64,000 bases of DNA, taken from positions 7,919,001 to 7,983,000 of the forward strand of contig JACCIC010000003.1 in NCBI GenBank assembly GCA_018907035.1, given 5' to 3'. Below the pieces are notes generated by a model. That model was not told where the DNA came from and searched no databases. It saw only the letters and a list, made by a program, of their open reading frames with translations. How positions within the stretch are numbered: position 1 is the first letter of the stretch; each line of letters opens with the position of its first letter. Both the position numbers and the translations under genes were made by a program. This stretch comes from Sycobia sp. Sy_11 (lineage: Eukaryota > Arthropoda > Insecta > Hymenoptera > Epichrysomallidae). This document shows positions 26,637 through 39,880 of the stretch, one piece after another.

Positions 26637-27499
26637 TAGAAATTCACGGAATTGTTTATCTTTATTAAATTTCCTATAAATTTGTTCAATGTGCGAATCC
26701 ATACTTTACACGCTTTATAACTTCTTCTGTAAAGTAATTTATTACATGTACAATCATTTCGCATGCACTGCCGTATCCCATTGATATTATAAAATACGTA
26801 TAAATATTAATAAAACAAAAACTCCATGAATGATATTCCATTTCAATGATTATTCGATATTCAGGAAAGCTATCCCCGAATCTCGAGTTTGCAATCGGCC
26901 CACCCGTCACTCAATCCAAACGGAGAAAATATCTTATCGATTTATTTAAGCTTCGACTGAATGTCAATACTAGGTATAGTAGTGCTGAAAAATTTTTTTT
27001 TTTAAAGGCAAAATAAAGAGATAAATTTCGATAAAAAGGAATTCGAGCAAAATTGCGACATTGACGTTGGACAGTTTATTCCACGATATCCAAGTGCAAA
27101 CTCAGTGGCACAGTTATATACGTCGAGCGTACTCGTATTACGAACAAAGATGGCAGGAAGGCAGAGTTCAGAAGAAATTGAGCAACCATCAGTAGCCAAA
27201 GCACAAAGTGTAGGGCTAAAAATGTATTTATTCTTTATCATTTGTAAAATTGTTATTTATTCCGCGGTAACAACATTATCTTACAAACTTTATTACAACT
27301 TTTTTTTTTCTTTCTTTTTTTTTCAATATTAATTCATGACTCGGAGACGCTGGATACTTTATAAATTTTAACATTTGTAAGTTTTTATTTAACCCTCCTT
27401 ACAATTTAATACGGAGACTGCGAGAGTCTCGTGCTTCGAAATATATCAATAGCGAGCAAATCATATTTCATTATCAAAGCGATTAATTCGTTACATTTA

Positions 27500-28230
27500 G
27501 GACGATCCTCATATTCCAACGCAGAGGCGCCGCCCGCCGGCAACTGCGTCATTATTCGGCTCTGCCCTCTTTCGTCATTCGAAAAATCTTCCGGATAACC
27601 TCGCTTATCGGATCGTCGGCCTTTATGAAAGGGATGGAATTCGATCGGTCTGTCGCGCGTCCCGCTCGGATTGATTGATTGATCGGCCCGATCCTTCGTC
27701 GAGGCGGAACAAAAAATACAGGGATGTAGAGATACGCCCGGCGGGGAAAAAAGCGCGAACGTCTGCGAGGGGTAAAAGAAAAAATATTTATAGATATAAA
27801 TATAAACAGATTCAAAAGCGCGTCATCGCGCGCCCGCGCCCGGCAATGGCTCCGTGCTATTTATTGAATATCCGTTCGGCATTAAAAGGCGATAAATCAG
27901 GCTTGGCAGTGCTTCGCGCGCTATGGCACGGTCCGTTCGCTCGGACGGGGTTGGCTCCTCTCATCAATTGGTTATGCGTCGTTTTTCGCTGTCTTTTTCG
28001 CCCTTTTTCTCTGCCACAAGTTCTCCCTCTCTGTCTCCACCTTTCTCACTCTCTAGCTCTCTACCCCTCTTTCCTTCTCTCTCATTCACTCTCTCTCTCT
28101 CTCTCTCTCCTTTTTTACCGATGTACATCCGCGTTTTATCTACGTTTCTGCCGCTCGATTTCACCGAGCTGTCGCGCAACTTTGCTCGAAATCCTCTGGC
28201 TTTTTGTTCCCGCTCTAATATTCGCCTTCC
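27500..28230. other. CpG-rich island with embedded CT tract
   Basis: About 700 bp, rich in CG, CGCG and TCGG words, with a pyrimidine tract at about 28010-28110. Open frames cross it on both strands (the longest about 198 codons, plus), but they are low-complexity (Ser-Leu or Arg-Glu runs), lack matching splice sites and conserved motifs, and overlap one another. I treat it as non-coding, possibly regulatory. Confidence 0.35.
28072..28110. repeat. (CT)n microsatellite
   Basis: Interrupted CT array inside the CpG-rich island at 27.5-28.2 kb. Confidence 0.9.
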
Positions 28231-30679
28231 ACCTACGAAAAATGAACGTAGGGTCATTTTCAAAGATTTAATCGGGTGCATTGTTCAGATGTAAAGAGGG
28301 TGCGAATTGTGTATGTCGTAAACAGAAATGTTTCTTTTTTTTTTTTTTTTTTAACTATATAATTTTAAGAAGATATTGATGAATATGGATGTGAAAAAGA
28401 CTGTAAAAGATGCCTTCATGTGCTCGGATGTCTTCTAGTAGAAGGAATTCTTGTATTCATTTAAAATTATTTCGACTGAAAGTATTCGGAAACTATACCA
28501 GATTCCTTTAAAAGACAACTGGCTAGACTTTTTGAAAGGATGGCAATTTTTCTTGCACACATTATCCAAATTTGTGTTGAAAGCAATTGTTTTATCCTTT
28601 CAGAAAGATAATAGCGAATGGATTCTGAAAGAATATTAGAATTTTTTTAGAATCTTTTTTTCAGAAATCATTCAGAGATAATTATTGTTTCATTTCGATA
28701 GATCCATTCATAATGATCTCTGGACGATTCCTTTCCTCTGAAAACTCGGTCGGTGACAACAGTTTTTTCAGAAATCCTTTCAGAATTCTTTCGTAAATTC
28801 TTACAGGTTCTGCGTTAAACTTGTTTTGAATATTTTAATGCAGTAAGTTTTTAATACTTTCAATATCTTAGTTCATATTTAGTTATAAATCGTTAATGGA
28901 AAGAATATATTACGATATTTATTCATTATGGGATATACGAAATACACTGTGACATTCATTCATTTTAAAACATTCATTCATATGGGAACAAATCATTCAT
29001 TATGTGATAGCGCCATGTTATCGACCGACAGAACACAGTTACTGAAAATAGTAAACGACGAACCGTTTATTATTTTATATTACGCTTGACATTTCGCAGC
29101 TCTATGTGATAAACTGCTAATATTCCAAATAAAGATTTAAATTATGTTACTCGAGTAATATTTTAATAATTAATAGAACAAGAAACAAATGTAGAAAAAC
29201 TGTTATCTGGATTTGTTCAGGACGGGGATCGAATTCGGGACTTGGATCTTGCCACGGATGTCACGGTTTGCTTTTTTTTCTTGTTCTCATATCTCCGATA
29301 TGCTGACACTTCAGTTTGCGTCATAGGCGACATTTATTTAAGTGCATATTAATAGCGTTGCTGTGAAACTTAACAATTCTCAATACTATCTAATACTATG
29401 CGTTATTAATTCAGTTTATAATATCAATACGAATGTCCACAATTTTAACGAAATACTATTTGTAATCACTAGCGTGACTATTGGAATTCCTTTTGTTAGT
29501 CACTGATTTTATCCGAATTATATAGTATTAAATCTCTATTGAAAAAAATAACATTTTTGTTATAGTAATGATGATCAATTACTCAATTATTTTAGGTTTT
29601 TTTTTATTCTTTTTTTAACTTCTGTTAGGCTAATACTTTTATAAACAAAGCAACAATCAGATTTAAATGTTAATATTGTTGATGAAATTATTTTTAAGAA
29701 TTTTTATTAATTTACTGCTTTTACTGCCGACAAACTATTTTAGATAAAGTATAACAAAGACTACATGCTTTATATATTGCTAAATTGACACTATACTTGA
29801 AGAATGATAGGATATAATAAAGTTTATTTATGAGAGTGTAAAAAACATAAAATGCCAGCCATTTGAAAAAAATATTGAAATTTCTAAAATAAAAAATTCA
29901 CATTTCTCAAGCGTTCTTAAATTTTCTGTAAATCAGTATGTTGGAAAATCTACAGCAATATGATATTACAGTAAATTAAGAAACAAAATTTGTAAAAAAA
30001 ATTCTAATATATAAATTATTGACAGATTGTGACCCTTTGGTAAATAATTGTACTTTCAATATGTTAAACGTTATTTATTCGCCTCTATGGTGAAACAAAA
30101 ACATTTAGCCTACATGTTAGATTTTAAAGACCACTCAAGCTCTAATATGATGATTCATATTTGGCGCGAAAACGTATGATTCGAACTAGGTACTGTATCG
30201 CCGTCTCATAATGGGATATTTATCGTGCGCTGAAGCGGTCGTAACGTGAAAATTTATGATCCGGTGTACTATAAACGAAATTTCCAGTTGGATTCGAGTA
30301 TTCGATATTAATTGCAGGTCGAGGCGAGATATATTTAAGAATTCAAAAAATAATCTCTCATGGCAATATTGGAATAAACTTATAACGATGGTTTATCGAT
30401 TGCAAAAAAGTCTTTTTATTTGTTTTCTTTGTTCTTTAATATCCATCTTATCAATCGATTATTCCTTGCATTACCGTTCTTTGCAATTCAGTTGGAAAAG
30501 TTTCAATGCTTGTTTCGAATACTCTCATCATTACGTCCGCCGGTCATCGATCCAGAGCTCCTCTCTGTCTCTCTATCCCTCTCGTTCGCTTTCCTCCTCG
30601 CTTAATTTTTACATTGCCAAACCCCAGTGCATTGCTCGTTCTCCAATCCGACTTCTTATACACGAATATCTTGAGTCGG

Positions 30680-31210
30680 CAATAGAGGCACGCACACATA
30701 CTCATGGACAAGCGAATGCAAAGGTAATTCTTCCAACGGAGCTTATGTCGAACAGTGTGTGCGTGTGCGTGCGTGCGTGCGCGCGCGCGCGCGCGTGTGT
30801 GTGTCTATCGTCGTCTAACAAAGTTAATCGAAATGCCAGGCCGTATGCGCTGCAGGCAAGTCGTCGCGTGCCATCCATTGTGATTAACATGCCGCCCCGC
30901 TTTTACAACGCCGTATCACGGAGAGAGAAACTGCGGCTGTACGATAAAGGGAGAATGGGCGAGCGACGGGGGCGGGGAGGATGGGGGACGCAGCAGTAAA
31001 GACGCAGTCGAAGCCGCGCGCGCGGGCGCGCACTGAATCATATTGGGAGTCGGTAACGATGCCTAGAAAGGGGGCAGGCGCGGCGCAGGTTCTGGAATTG
31101 TGGGAGAAGCGACGCGGGAGCGAGTTGATGATTGAATGAAATGGTACTTTTGGGATATCCAATGACAGAGTACGTGAGCATCTTTTAATGCGTGTATCGC
31201 GTGGTTCCAT
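30680..31210. other. CpG-rich island in intron
   Basis: CpG-dense stretch that includes the (GT)(GC)(GT) array at 30755-30804 and CGCGCG words near 31015-31035. The 247-codon plus-strand frame that enters it is AT-rich at its start and low-complexity later, and has no domain I recognise. Confidence 0.3.
30755..30804. repeat. Alternating purine-pyrimidine (GT)(GCGT)(GC)(GT) array
   Basis: A 50-bp run of strictly alternating purines and pyrimidines with a core of about seven GC units. Such sequence is known to favour Z-DNA; whether it does so here is inference. Confidence 0.9.
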
Positions 31211-31296
31211 AGAATTTCAGTTTGCTTCTTTTTGTTTCACGTTAGCTTTTTTCTGTCACAGTGCTTATTATTAAAAGAAATTTCATGACGAAAAAG

Positions 31297-31298
<2 letters not shown>

Positions 31299-31353
<55 letters not shown>
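31299..31353. repeat. (TA)n microsatellite
   Basis: About 27 TA units. Confidence 0.95.
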
Positions 31354-31356
<3 letters not shown>

Positions 31357-31757
31357 CAGAATTCAGGAACACAAATTATACATTGTTCTGTTTGACGAAT
31401 TTGCTGTAAGAATATTTTTCCTATCAAGTCGATTAACTTCAGTATTTGAATTTTTTTTTAATTTTAGTGACACTTATCACATCGATTTACATTGTCCATT
31501 CAATACAGAAATTTTTTTCTTTATTCTTCATTAAATAATAATCTACTGTATGAAGAACTTATTACAAGAACGCAATATTGAAACAAAAGTACAAACAATA
31601 AATTTGGAGATGAACAACCTGTTTTTTTTAAAAACGATTTTTTTTTAAATTCTATACTCAACATGTATATATAACCAACAACGCAGTTTAAAAAAATATT
31701 ATGATAGGGACAAATTAATCAGTGAATATAAAGTTTTGATAAAGAATATTAAATTTA

Positions 31758-31760
<3 letters not shown>

Positions 31761-31808
<48 letters not shown>
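31761..31808. repeat. (TA)n microsatellite with flanking direct repeat
   Basis: About 24 TA units. The word TTTAGTGATATA occurs at both edges, so the array sits between two copies of its own flank. Confidence 0.95.
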
Positions 31809-31811
<3 letters not shown>

Positions 31812-31970
31812 GTGATATAAAATTAATATGAAGTTCTAATTGAATTGCAATTAACATATCGTTTAAGTATTTCTTAAGTAAGTTCTTTGAATAAACTAGC
31901 ATAATAATAATTAATGTTTTATGTAGCCGATTAAAAAAAAAGATTGTATATTATTTTCACTAACTATACA

Positions 31971-32020
31971 CCTTGAAAAGGGGTGAACTATTACAAAATC
32001 CGAAACGTCGACAATTAAGT
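31971..32020 (+). mobile_element. Possible retroelement 3' end with GAAACGTCGAC motif
   Basis: The segment CCTTGAAAAGGGGTGAAC, then TCCGAAACGTCGACAATTAA, resembles the C(T)TGA..GA - stem - CGAAACGTCG ending found in many metazoan retroelements. That ending is related to the hammerhead-ribozyme core known from Penelope-like elements. A similar segment occurs at 47614. The canonical CTGATGA box is not intact, so ribozyme activity is unlikely. No reverse transcriptase was seen nearby. Confidence 0.3.
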
Positions 32021-35000
32021 AAACAAAGGTTTGTGTACATTTATTTGAATGTATCTTAGACATCTAAACCAATTCATTCGTTCAATTCATGATTTTCGAG
32101 TCAGATAGGGTCTTCCACATTATTCTATTACACTATACTGAAATATCATTCTATTTCTAGTTATAGAGTACAATAATAGTAAATATATCTGTAAAAATAG
32201 CCGAATGAAGGGTCGATAATCCTTTCACAAACTATAGCCGAGCGTGAAACTTAAGTAATTTATTCAAGTCGTGGGAGTTTTGCCGATTCGGCATGTACAT
32301 GCAACTAGTACGGGACCGCCACCGCTCTCTCCTCACCCCCATATGCCGCTCGTCCCGTCCAGCAGGCGTATAAGGGTCACGAGATAAGCGCGGGGATTGC
32401 CGAAAGAGCCGCAGGCGTTATCCGAACGACAGGCACAGCCTGGAACATGTGGGAAGTAAGGCCGGCTAGGATAGTCGAGAGCCGGACGCGGGAAATTCCC
32501 GTTGATAGAGGGGATCTTCCATAAAGTATATACGTATACAAGTAAAACGGGTGAGGAGACAGATGAAGTCGATCGGTTACTTCTTTTTCGTCGTCGACTC
32601 ATTGATTAATCGCCTTCGACGAAAGGTTTCTATGTTACTTTCGTACCCTAATTCTTTGCAAATTCGCACACATCTGGCAGGATTATTGATTACTATAGAG
32701 AGTTTCTTCGTCTGAATGGTGTAATAATTTCTTTCTCCTTTATTTCAAGTGTCAAACAGACAACTTTGTTACCTCAATGTATGACGTATTTCTATTACTT
32801 ATTTTTCGCACTATATTTATAAGATTCTGTTAAATTTCAATATAATAAATGATTCTTTTGTAAGTAAAAGAAAAATATTTTTTCGGTAAAAGTTAAATAA
32901 AGTAACGTTCAATTTGAACACATTAACAATCTAATTGAAATTATTCTATTCTAAACTAATTTTAAGAAATAAAATACATGCACTATTTTATCGTGAAATG
33001 ATTTATTAAGTTTTTACTTTAAATTCATATATTATCTGTATAGTTTTTTTTTCTTTACCATTGCCTATAAAATGCGAACTATAGACTGCCGGCAGTTAAT
33101 TTTCTCTGTGACATTCGGCGTGCTCTTATACGCAAACTTTCCGCCTAGAAAAAAAGTTCAGCGCCTTTTTAGTACTAATATCACATCATGGCTACATTAT
33201 CTCCAACGCACTTACGTATACTGCATTTTATTTTCAATAAAGATTTTAGTGTCTTGTAAAATAAAAATTAACTTGAATATTATAACGCCGCTCCTCATCT
33301 CCATCCACGTGTATCAACACTTCCGCAATTTCAGCAGTCTCTCAAGTTTTTTTCTATCAAGTCAACCGTTTGTGTTTTTTTTTCTTTTTAATGCAGCACA
33401 CTCGCTTTTACTTTGAATTTTTCGTTTTCATCGTGCCCTGTAAAAATAAAATAATCCACTTTCATACAATTTTTATACCGCGGAATTCAGTTTTACTTTC
33501 GTGCCTGTATTATGTGGATATCTTACGATACTTCTTGTGATAATGAATCTCGCGTATGCTAATTCCTATTTTTAAAATGAAAATAACGTTATAATTGCAA
33601 ACGTAACGATATCGAGATATTTAATTTTATACCTTTATAATTCATTATTAATAAATTTTTTAAATAATTGTTAGAAGTACATAGAAGTGCATTTAATACC
33701 AAAAATTATAAAAATAAAAGTGATTTGTAATTTAGCACACAAACAATTAAGAAATAGATTTTAATCTTATACTCCGGTAGATACTAATAACATGAGCGAA
33801 ACGCTTTTTATTGCAAAAAATTTATTAAACATAAATATATGTAAGTAGATTGCAATAAAATATTGGAGCTATCTACATCAATTATTTTAGAATTTAATTC
33901 TAGTTTGAAATGGTAGTAATATCAAAGTGACATAAATGAATGAAATCTACCTCTAAAATTAAAACTATATTAAAGAATGGATAAAGTTCCAAAAGGTTTT
34001 ATAGTCTTATTACATATTTTCGTCAAAGTACTTTATAAGCGCAAACTTATGAGATAAAGTTTTCAAGTAAGTTCGAAAAATAATATTCGGAAAAAAGGAA
34101 AAAGTTTAATATTTAAATTCTTAGTTTGCATTTTGAAAAAAAAATTTCATAAGCTCACTTAAAACTTTTTTTTTATTTTCAATGTGCGTGCAAAAGGGGA
34201 AAAATTCTAGATTTCAGTTTTGTTCAACATAAGTGTCTTGCTGATTGATTTCCTGTATCACTGCGAAAGAAACGTAACATACGCATAATTTTATTAGAAC
34301 TTAAGCTTGAATGCAATAAAACTCAATTTATAATTTTAATAAAATAGTTTAGAAAATACATATTAAAAAATCTGGAAAAACATTATCTATTAATAAAGGG
34401 TTTTTCTTCTTTAAAATTTACTTTTATTCCGAGTGAAAATGTTGCATAAACGAAATGTAAATATTATCGGAAATATGAATCGATTTAATTTTGCGCATTT
34501 TCTCCTTTTATCCCTAAATATTCAATATTACTCTCATTTTTAATATCGCTTGATTCGAAGCTTTAGATAAAATATGATTCTCGCCGCACCTTTTATCACT
34601 TTTCTCTCTCTCTCTATACTTTGATTGTTTTCGTCGCTGCTTTCGTCGAGTCGAGGAAAAGAGGCATTGTGCAATCTTTGCAATTAAAACGTATTTCACT
34701 GGGCACTCTTTAGCAAAGAATTGTACTACGAAGTAAGAAAACTATCATAATTATAGTATCTCACTTGAAATGTATACCATTGATTAGTTAAGTGATTAGT
34801 GGATTTATTTATTTACTTTCAATAATTATTTGATATTACTTTATGTCTTATTTTAAAACCCCCCATTTATTTCATCGAATCTGTAGTATGGTAGGGCATA
34901 ATAGATATCTGAAGTTATTTGTACAATTAAACTTATACTCGATTTCTTCCTAATGTATAATATCATTAATCGCACTGATTTTATTTATATTCAAGAAATC

Positions 35001-37094
35001 TAAAAATAATCATCTTATCACTCTAATTAGCAATTGGTAAGAAAAGAAATCCTAGCGAATGGTCGCTGTAATGAAGAACATTGAATATGCATATGTGAAT
35101 ATATTTCAACAAACTGAAAACTCAATTTTAGGTTGAATTTAAAAAAAAATTAAGCTATTTAACATTTTTATTTAAATAAAAAAATGAACTTCCTTCTATT
35201 TTACATTGGTACGTTCGTGTCCATTTACATATAGTTTTTTCCTACTTCTCCTTATTCCTCATTTGAGAGTTCTTTAAATTACATTCTCGTTTACACATGA
35301 ATACTATTTGTAAGCAATTTCAAAAAGATTGAAATAAATTCCTCTAAAACCAGGAGCAAGAAAAATAATAATATGCATTTTTGGTAGACATTCATAAAAA
35401 ATTTCATTTTAATGGCAAACAATTTCGACCTTCTGGACGAAGTTATTACGGAAATATACACGAACATGTAGCGTAAAGGTAAAGCGGCATAAACGAAACG
35501 AGCTTTTTTTAAATACCTCGATAAAATGACTTGCCCCCTCCCCCCGAAATAGCTCTCGTTAAATAAAATATATACTTGTTATAAAAGTATCCAAATGTGC
35601 CGAGCAAGTCATCGTATAGAACTTTATCCAATAATTTTCATATATTTTTCTGCGTAAAGTATAAGACGTCTATACAGAATTATACGTATATTCCTTTTAA
35701 AATGAATGAATTTGAAATATGTTAAAACTACTTTTTTCTCGGAATTAGAAGTTGAAAATACCATCAATTCATAAAATATATTTACACGTGAGCTGAAAAC
35801 TCTCATAGCTCATCGCTCGTGGTTAAAACTTTTCGGATCTGAAAAAAAATGAATTTTCTAGATTTGAAGAGGATTATAGAGCTGCATACGCGGCATCATC
35901 GTGCACTCGATTTTTTTCGTACGAGAAATTTCATTTAAAACTTGGATGATAAATCTACACCCCTGATTATTCTACATTAACATTTTTATTAAAACAAATA
36001 AACAAATATTCATACATATTTCAATAAGGAAAAATCGCGAAATCGTTACGGATCAGAGCTAATGTTTGTCGGAACCGCATTTCCGTTTCAGTAATTTTGT
36101 AATTCGGAAAGGGCTCGCTTCGAACGAATTTCAATCTTTATTGCATGCCCATGTTACGAGCTGGCTACCTCAGTATTTAGTCAATACGAGAGGTGTATTT
36201 TGTATATTATTAACGCGAATCTCGGTATTAACTGTCCGGCCGAATTTATGAGGCCTGTTTTCTATAAAAAGAGTAAGTTTCAATGAATTTTATGCTTTCG
36301 ATGTTCATTATGCAAGGAACATTGCCCAATTTAATGGATATTAATATATAATAATAATTAAGATTGTATGTTGATAGCAGACAATTTCAAATGATATTTA
36401 TTTAAATAAACATTGAACCAAATTTACTAAAATCAAATAAGCGTGAATTTGAGCAGCAGAAAGTAAATATTTATTTAAAGCAAATAAAAATTATTTTCTT
36501 CTAAAAGGCATTTATTTAAAATAATAAATTTTTCTTTATGATTACTATAACATTTATTTAAATCAAATAAATAATTTATTTATTATCATTCAATTAATTT
36601 AATCATCAAAACATTCACCAATTAGTTCATAATATATATATTATTTTTTCGATAAAAGAAACTAGTTGTACTCGTACATCTGTATAGATCTGGTGAAGTT
36701 TCTTTTGTTTTAAAAATCAACGTATACACGTGGATATGTGCTTCAATATATTTACATTAGCGTAGAGGAATTGAAAAAATAATAGACGAAGATTTTCATG
36801 CAGCTTCGAACGACAGTCGTATGGATATAGCGAACGTATCGAAGAGGCTGCAAGGAAAAGATGTTTATTTGTTGATAGCCTTATGACATTGGCCATAAGT
36901 ACGCGTATTACCTATAAAATATTCTCCTATCACTCTTAATTTTCATGCCTGCGCTATCGCTCCCTAGATGACGGGAAGGACGACATATTTATATAAAAAA
37001 CAATTTGTTTTATATGCAATTTGTTTATACTTTGTCCGAATGAGCAATAATATTGTGAATTGTATCCAGAATTCTCGATATTTTTGCTTTTCTT

Positions 37095-37480
37095 CCACTT
37101 TATTTATCAATATCATCTCCCTTGAGATTCATTTAGTTTTCACAACGCTGCTCTAATGCAGCGATACCATTTTTATAGTTCGATTCGCCAAGCCTCTAAA
37201 AATATCCATTTATAGCACCGATAAATTCCTCGTTACTCTCAAATTCCAAGTAAAAAGCCATTTTTAAAAGTTAGAAAATAGATAATAGTCGCTAGGCTCT
37301 AAATCTGGTGAATGTAATGGATGGTTAAAAAAGATGACACTTTAATTCGTTGATATTGGCCATACAAAAAATATGATTTTGAAAAACCCTCAAAATGTAC
37401 ACTTTTCATTGAATGCGAATCGTCCAACATCAAGTTCTTTGGTCATGTGCGGAATTTAATAAAATAAATGAACCTTTGGA
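37095..37480 (-). pseudogene. 3' part of a degenerate mariner transposase
   Basis: Read on the minus strand, the segment gives HPLHSPDLEPSDYYLF near 37330-37275. After a frameshift it gives EFESNEEFIGAINGYF, YKNGIAALEQR and LKGDDIDK, with a stop at about 37099. These match in order the C-terminal third of mariner transposases of the 'PHPPYSPDLAPSD ... SNEEVIAAVN.YF ... YYKNGIEALEHRW ... LKGDYVEK' type. The catalytic-region SPD and the natural C-terminus are recognisable. The frame has an early stop after SNF, a frameshift and further stops. Upstream (37350-37480) a weaker AHMTKELDVG segment fits the preceding helix. The N-terminal two thirds, expected to about 38.1 kb, could not be aligned by eye. 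Confidence 0.75.
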
Positions 37481-38409
37481 ATAAAAATCTGGCGAATACG
37501 GTTGAAATAGTGCGGTGTCAATCTTCTGTATCGCTTAACGCTATATCGTGGATTTTATCGATATATTATGGTTTGATGATATACGTCCATGTTTAAATTC
37601 ATTCATACAAGTGAAAATAGTTGCTAAAACATGGACTCTGCTTTTATTCGTTACGGTATAAGGCCTGTCAAATGAAAATATTTTATAACCCCACGAAATT
37701 CACTTTTGTCTTAGAAACAAGTTGTTTGCTTTGACTGACGATAAAAAGAGAAATATTTGATGAATATGGGTGAAAAATTGTAAGATATTTAGTCAGTAGT
37801 AGTTGTTACTGAAAACAGACATTTTAATAGATCCGTCTCTCTAATTTTTCAGAGACTCATAAGACTGCTCTGAATGTTTATTCCGAGAAGTCTTTGAAAA
37901 ATCAGTTGTTGGAGTTATCGTATCTGCTTTAAAACTGCAATCCTCTATCACTATTTTATGAATTTTTTCTCAGTAATTTAGGGGATAGAGACCTAAACGA
38001 CATGACCTCGTGAGACTGATTGAAATTTCTAAATCGTCGGTTGAAGCATAAAACGTCTATCAGTATGACATCTAGTTTGTATACAATTCGAAATGGTATT
38101 AGACCTCTTATGTGGATGTGTTTGATGATAGCCTGCTTAACATTTCACATACATAATGGAAGAGTGATACTCAGCGTGCTATCGAATGTATACTAACAAA
38201 TTTGTCAACTTCAAAATTTATGCAAAGATGTTCCTGTAGAATTCAAGTTAAAAATTAGACCTGCGTCTGTCATTCCTAGGTCTGGCAGGAAAATTTTTAC
38301 TCCAGCATATACTAAAATTTTTAAAACGAAGCAATTTCACCTTTAAAATTGAAATATAATTATAAACGTTGAGTCACAATTTAAAGAAAGCATTGGTTAC
38401 ATGCGCAGA

Positions 38410-38840
38410 CCCTATTCTCATCAAAACCCTTCTTTTCCCTCTCGAAAAACGTAACTCTTCATCCGGGCGCACATCCAACCAGTCGGAAGTATAACAGCGG
38501 CCCCGCGCACGAACTCATCTTCCTCCGTATTTCGCGGATCTACACTCGCATGCGCGGCATCGTAAAAAAAAGGAACATCGAGAGCGCGGATTTCTCGAGG
38601 AATGATGGATGCCCCCCGCATTATCAGACTTATAGATCCTTTGCTACTTCTTCGCTCTTCCTTTTCCTTGGCTTTTTTAACCCCCCCTCCCTCTCCCTCG
38701 CCCACTCTCAGAGTACAAGAATTACGTTTGAGCAGAAAGCACTATATGGATAACTCGCGTGCAGGGAGCAGAAAAAAAACGTTCGTAGATTCGCGGTTGC
38801 GCGAAAAAGTTCGCTGTAGAGCAGATGCGTGCATTAGATG
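38410..38840. other. CpG-rich island in intron
   Basis: Moderately GC-rich stretch with many CG words and a C-rich run. Frames of 67-94 codons cross it on both strands but none has splice support or a domain. Confidence 0.25.
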
Positions 38841-39766
38841 AAAACCATTATTAAAAAGTGTATAGAAATGACGATACGGGCATATTGCGAAAGATACATC
38901 GCGATCTCTGATATTGTATTACAACTTTATTATTACTTTAAAGAATAGTACCGAAATAAACGGTATGTTAACGGATTAAAAATTAATATTAGATTTGGGA
39001 GCGATACTAAGGGATGCGATAGTTGTTGATTTTTTATTTGTCTTAAATATTTCAATATATGTTACATTGTAATAAAAGACGTTATTATAGCTAAATTTTC
39101 GAAAATAGCAGATCATACTCTCATTTACCTTTTTTTATGCAATAAATCGGTTTTCCACTTCGAATTTAAAAGTAAAAATGATTAAGCATGCCATCTCAAC
39201 GTAGGCCCTAATATACAATGATTTTGGCAGGAACTGATATGAGATTTGTTTCAAAGATGGAAAATTACCAATAATTTCTTATCATTATTACCATATTACA
39301 GAGGGCTGCATGCTAAATGTATATATTTTCATGGACGTATACGGAGATTGAATAATCATTGTTTTTTTTTTACTTATAGTTTTGAATCTTTGTTTCAGAT
39401 GATTAGCTTCAGACATACCCTCTTTTCTTTATATTTTGATAATTAGAAATATCTTTGAAAGCATCGGTCAATTTATTAACCAGTACTTATTTTTTCCAAT
39501 TATAATGTCGCAATTACTTAATGTTACTCATGTTTTATCGTACTTGTGATTTATTGTACATAAATCCCATTCTTCTTTCACATAAAAATGTCTGATGATA
39601 TATAACTTCTTAAGCTATCTTTCGGCGACGATTAGTTTTATACTATTATTATCAATGGCCATTACTATTCTTTCATAGAATCGGCAATAAAGATAAAATA
39701 CGACTAATATATGGACTAATATATATATTCTTTTATCCTTAATTATGATGGTAGTAAATTTTATTG

Positions 39767-39785
39767 TTAATAATAATAATAATAA

Positions 39786-39879
<94 letters not shown>
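39767..39879. repeat. Compound trinucleotide array (TAA)n(TAG)n(TAA)n
   Basis: About 112 bp of continuous trinucleotide repeat in one register. Some six TAA units are followed by a central block of about 19 TAG units and then about 12 TAA units. The sandwich layout suggests a point mutation in a TAA array that was then amplified. Confidence 0.95.

Positions 39880-39880
<1 letters not shown>

Noticed and set aside
27675..28271. 198-codon plus-strand frame with overlapping 123- and 105-codon frames
   Set aside because: Mutually overlapping on both strands, dominated by Ser-Leu or Arg-Glu translations of a CT tract within a CpG-rich patch.
30256..30999. Longest open frame in the window (247 codons, plus strand)
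   Set aside because: It starts in AT-rich intron, passes through a GT/GC repeat (Val-Cys-Ala-Arg runs), shows no domain, and lies inside the intron of the minus-strand gene with no splice or promoter support.
32338..32441. Minus-strand candidate exon (CACRSDNACGSFGNPRAYL frame) with an AG acceptor and a GTGAGG donor
   Set aside because: If inserted between exons B and C it would run into a stop after LCLSFG in the required phase, and exons B and C already complete one codon without it.
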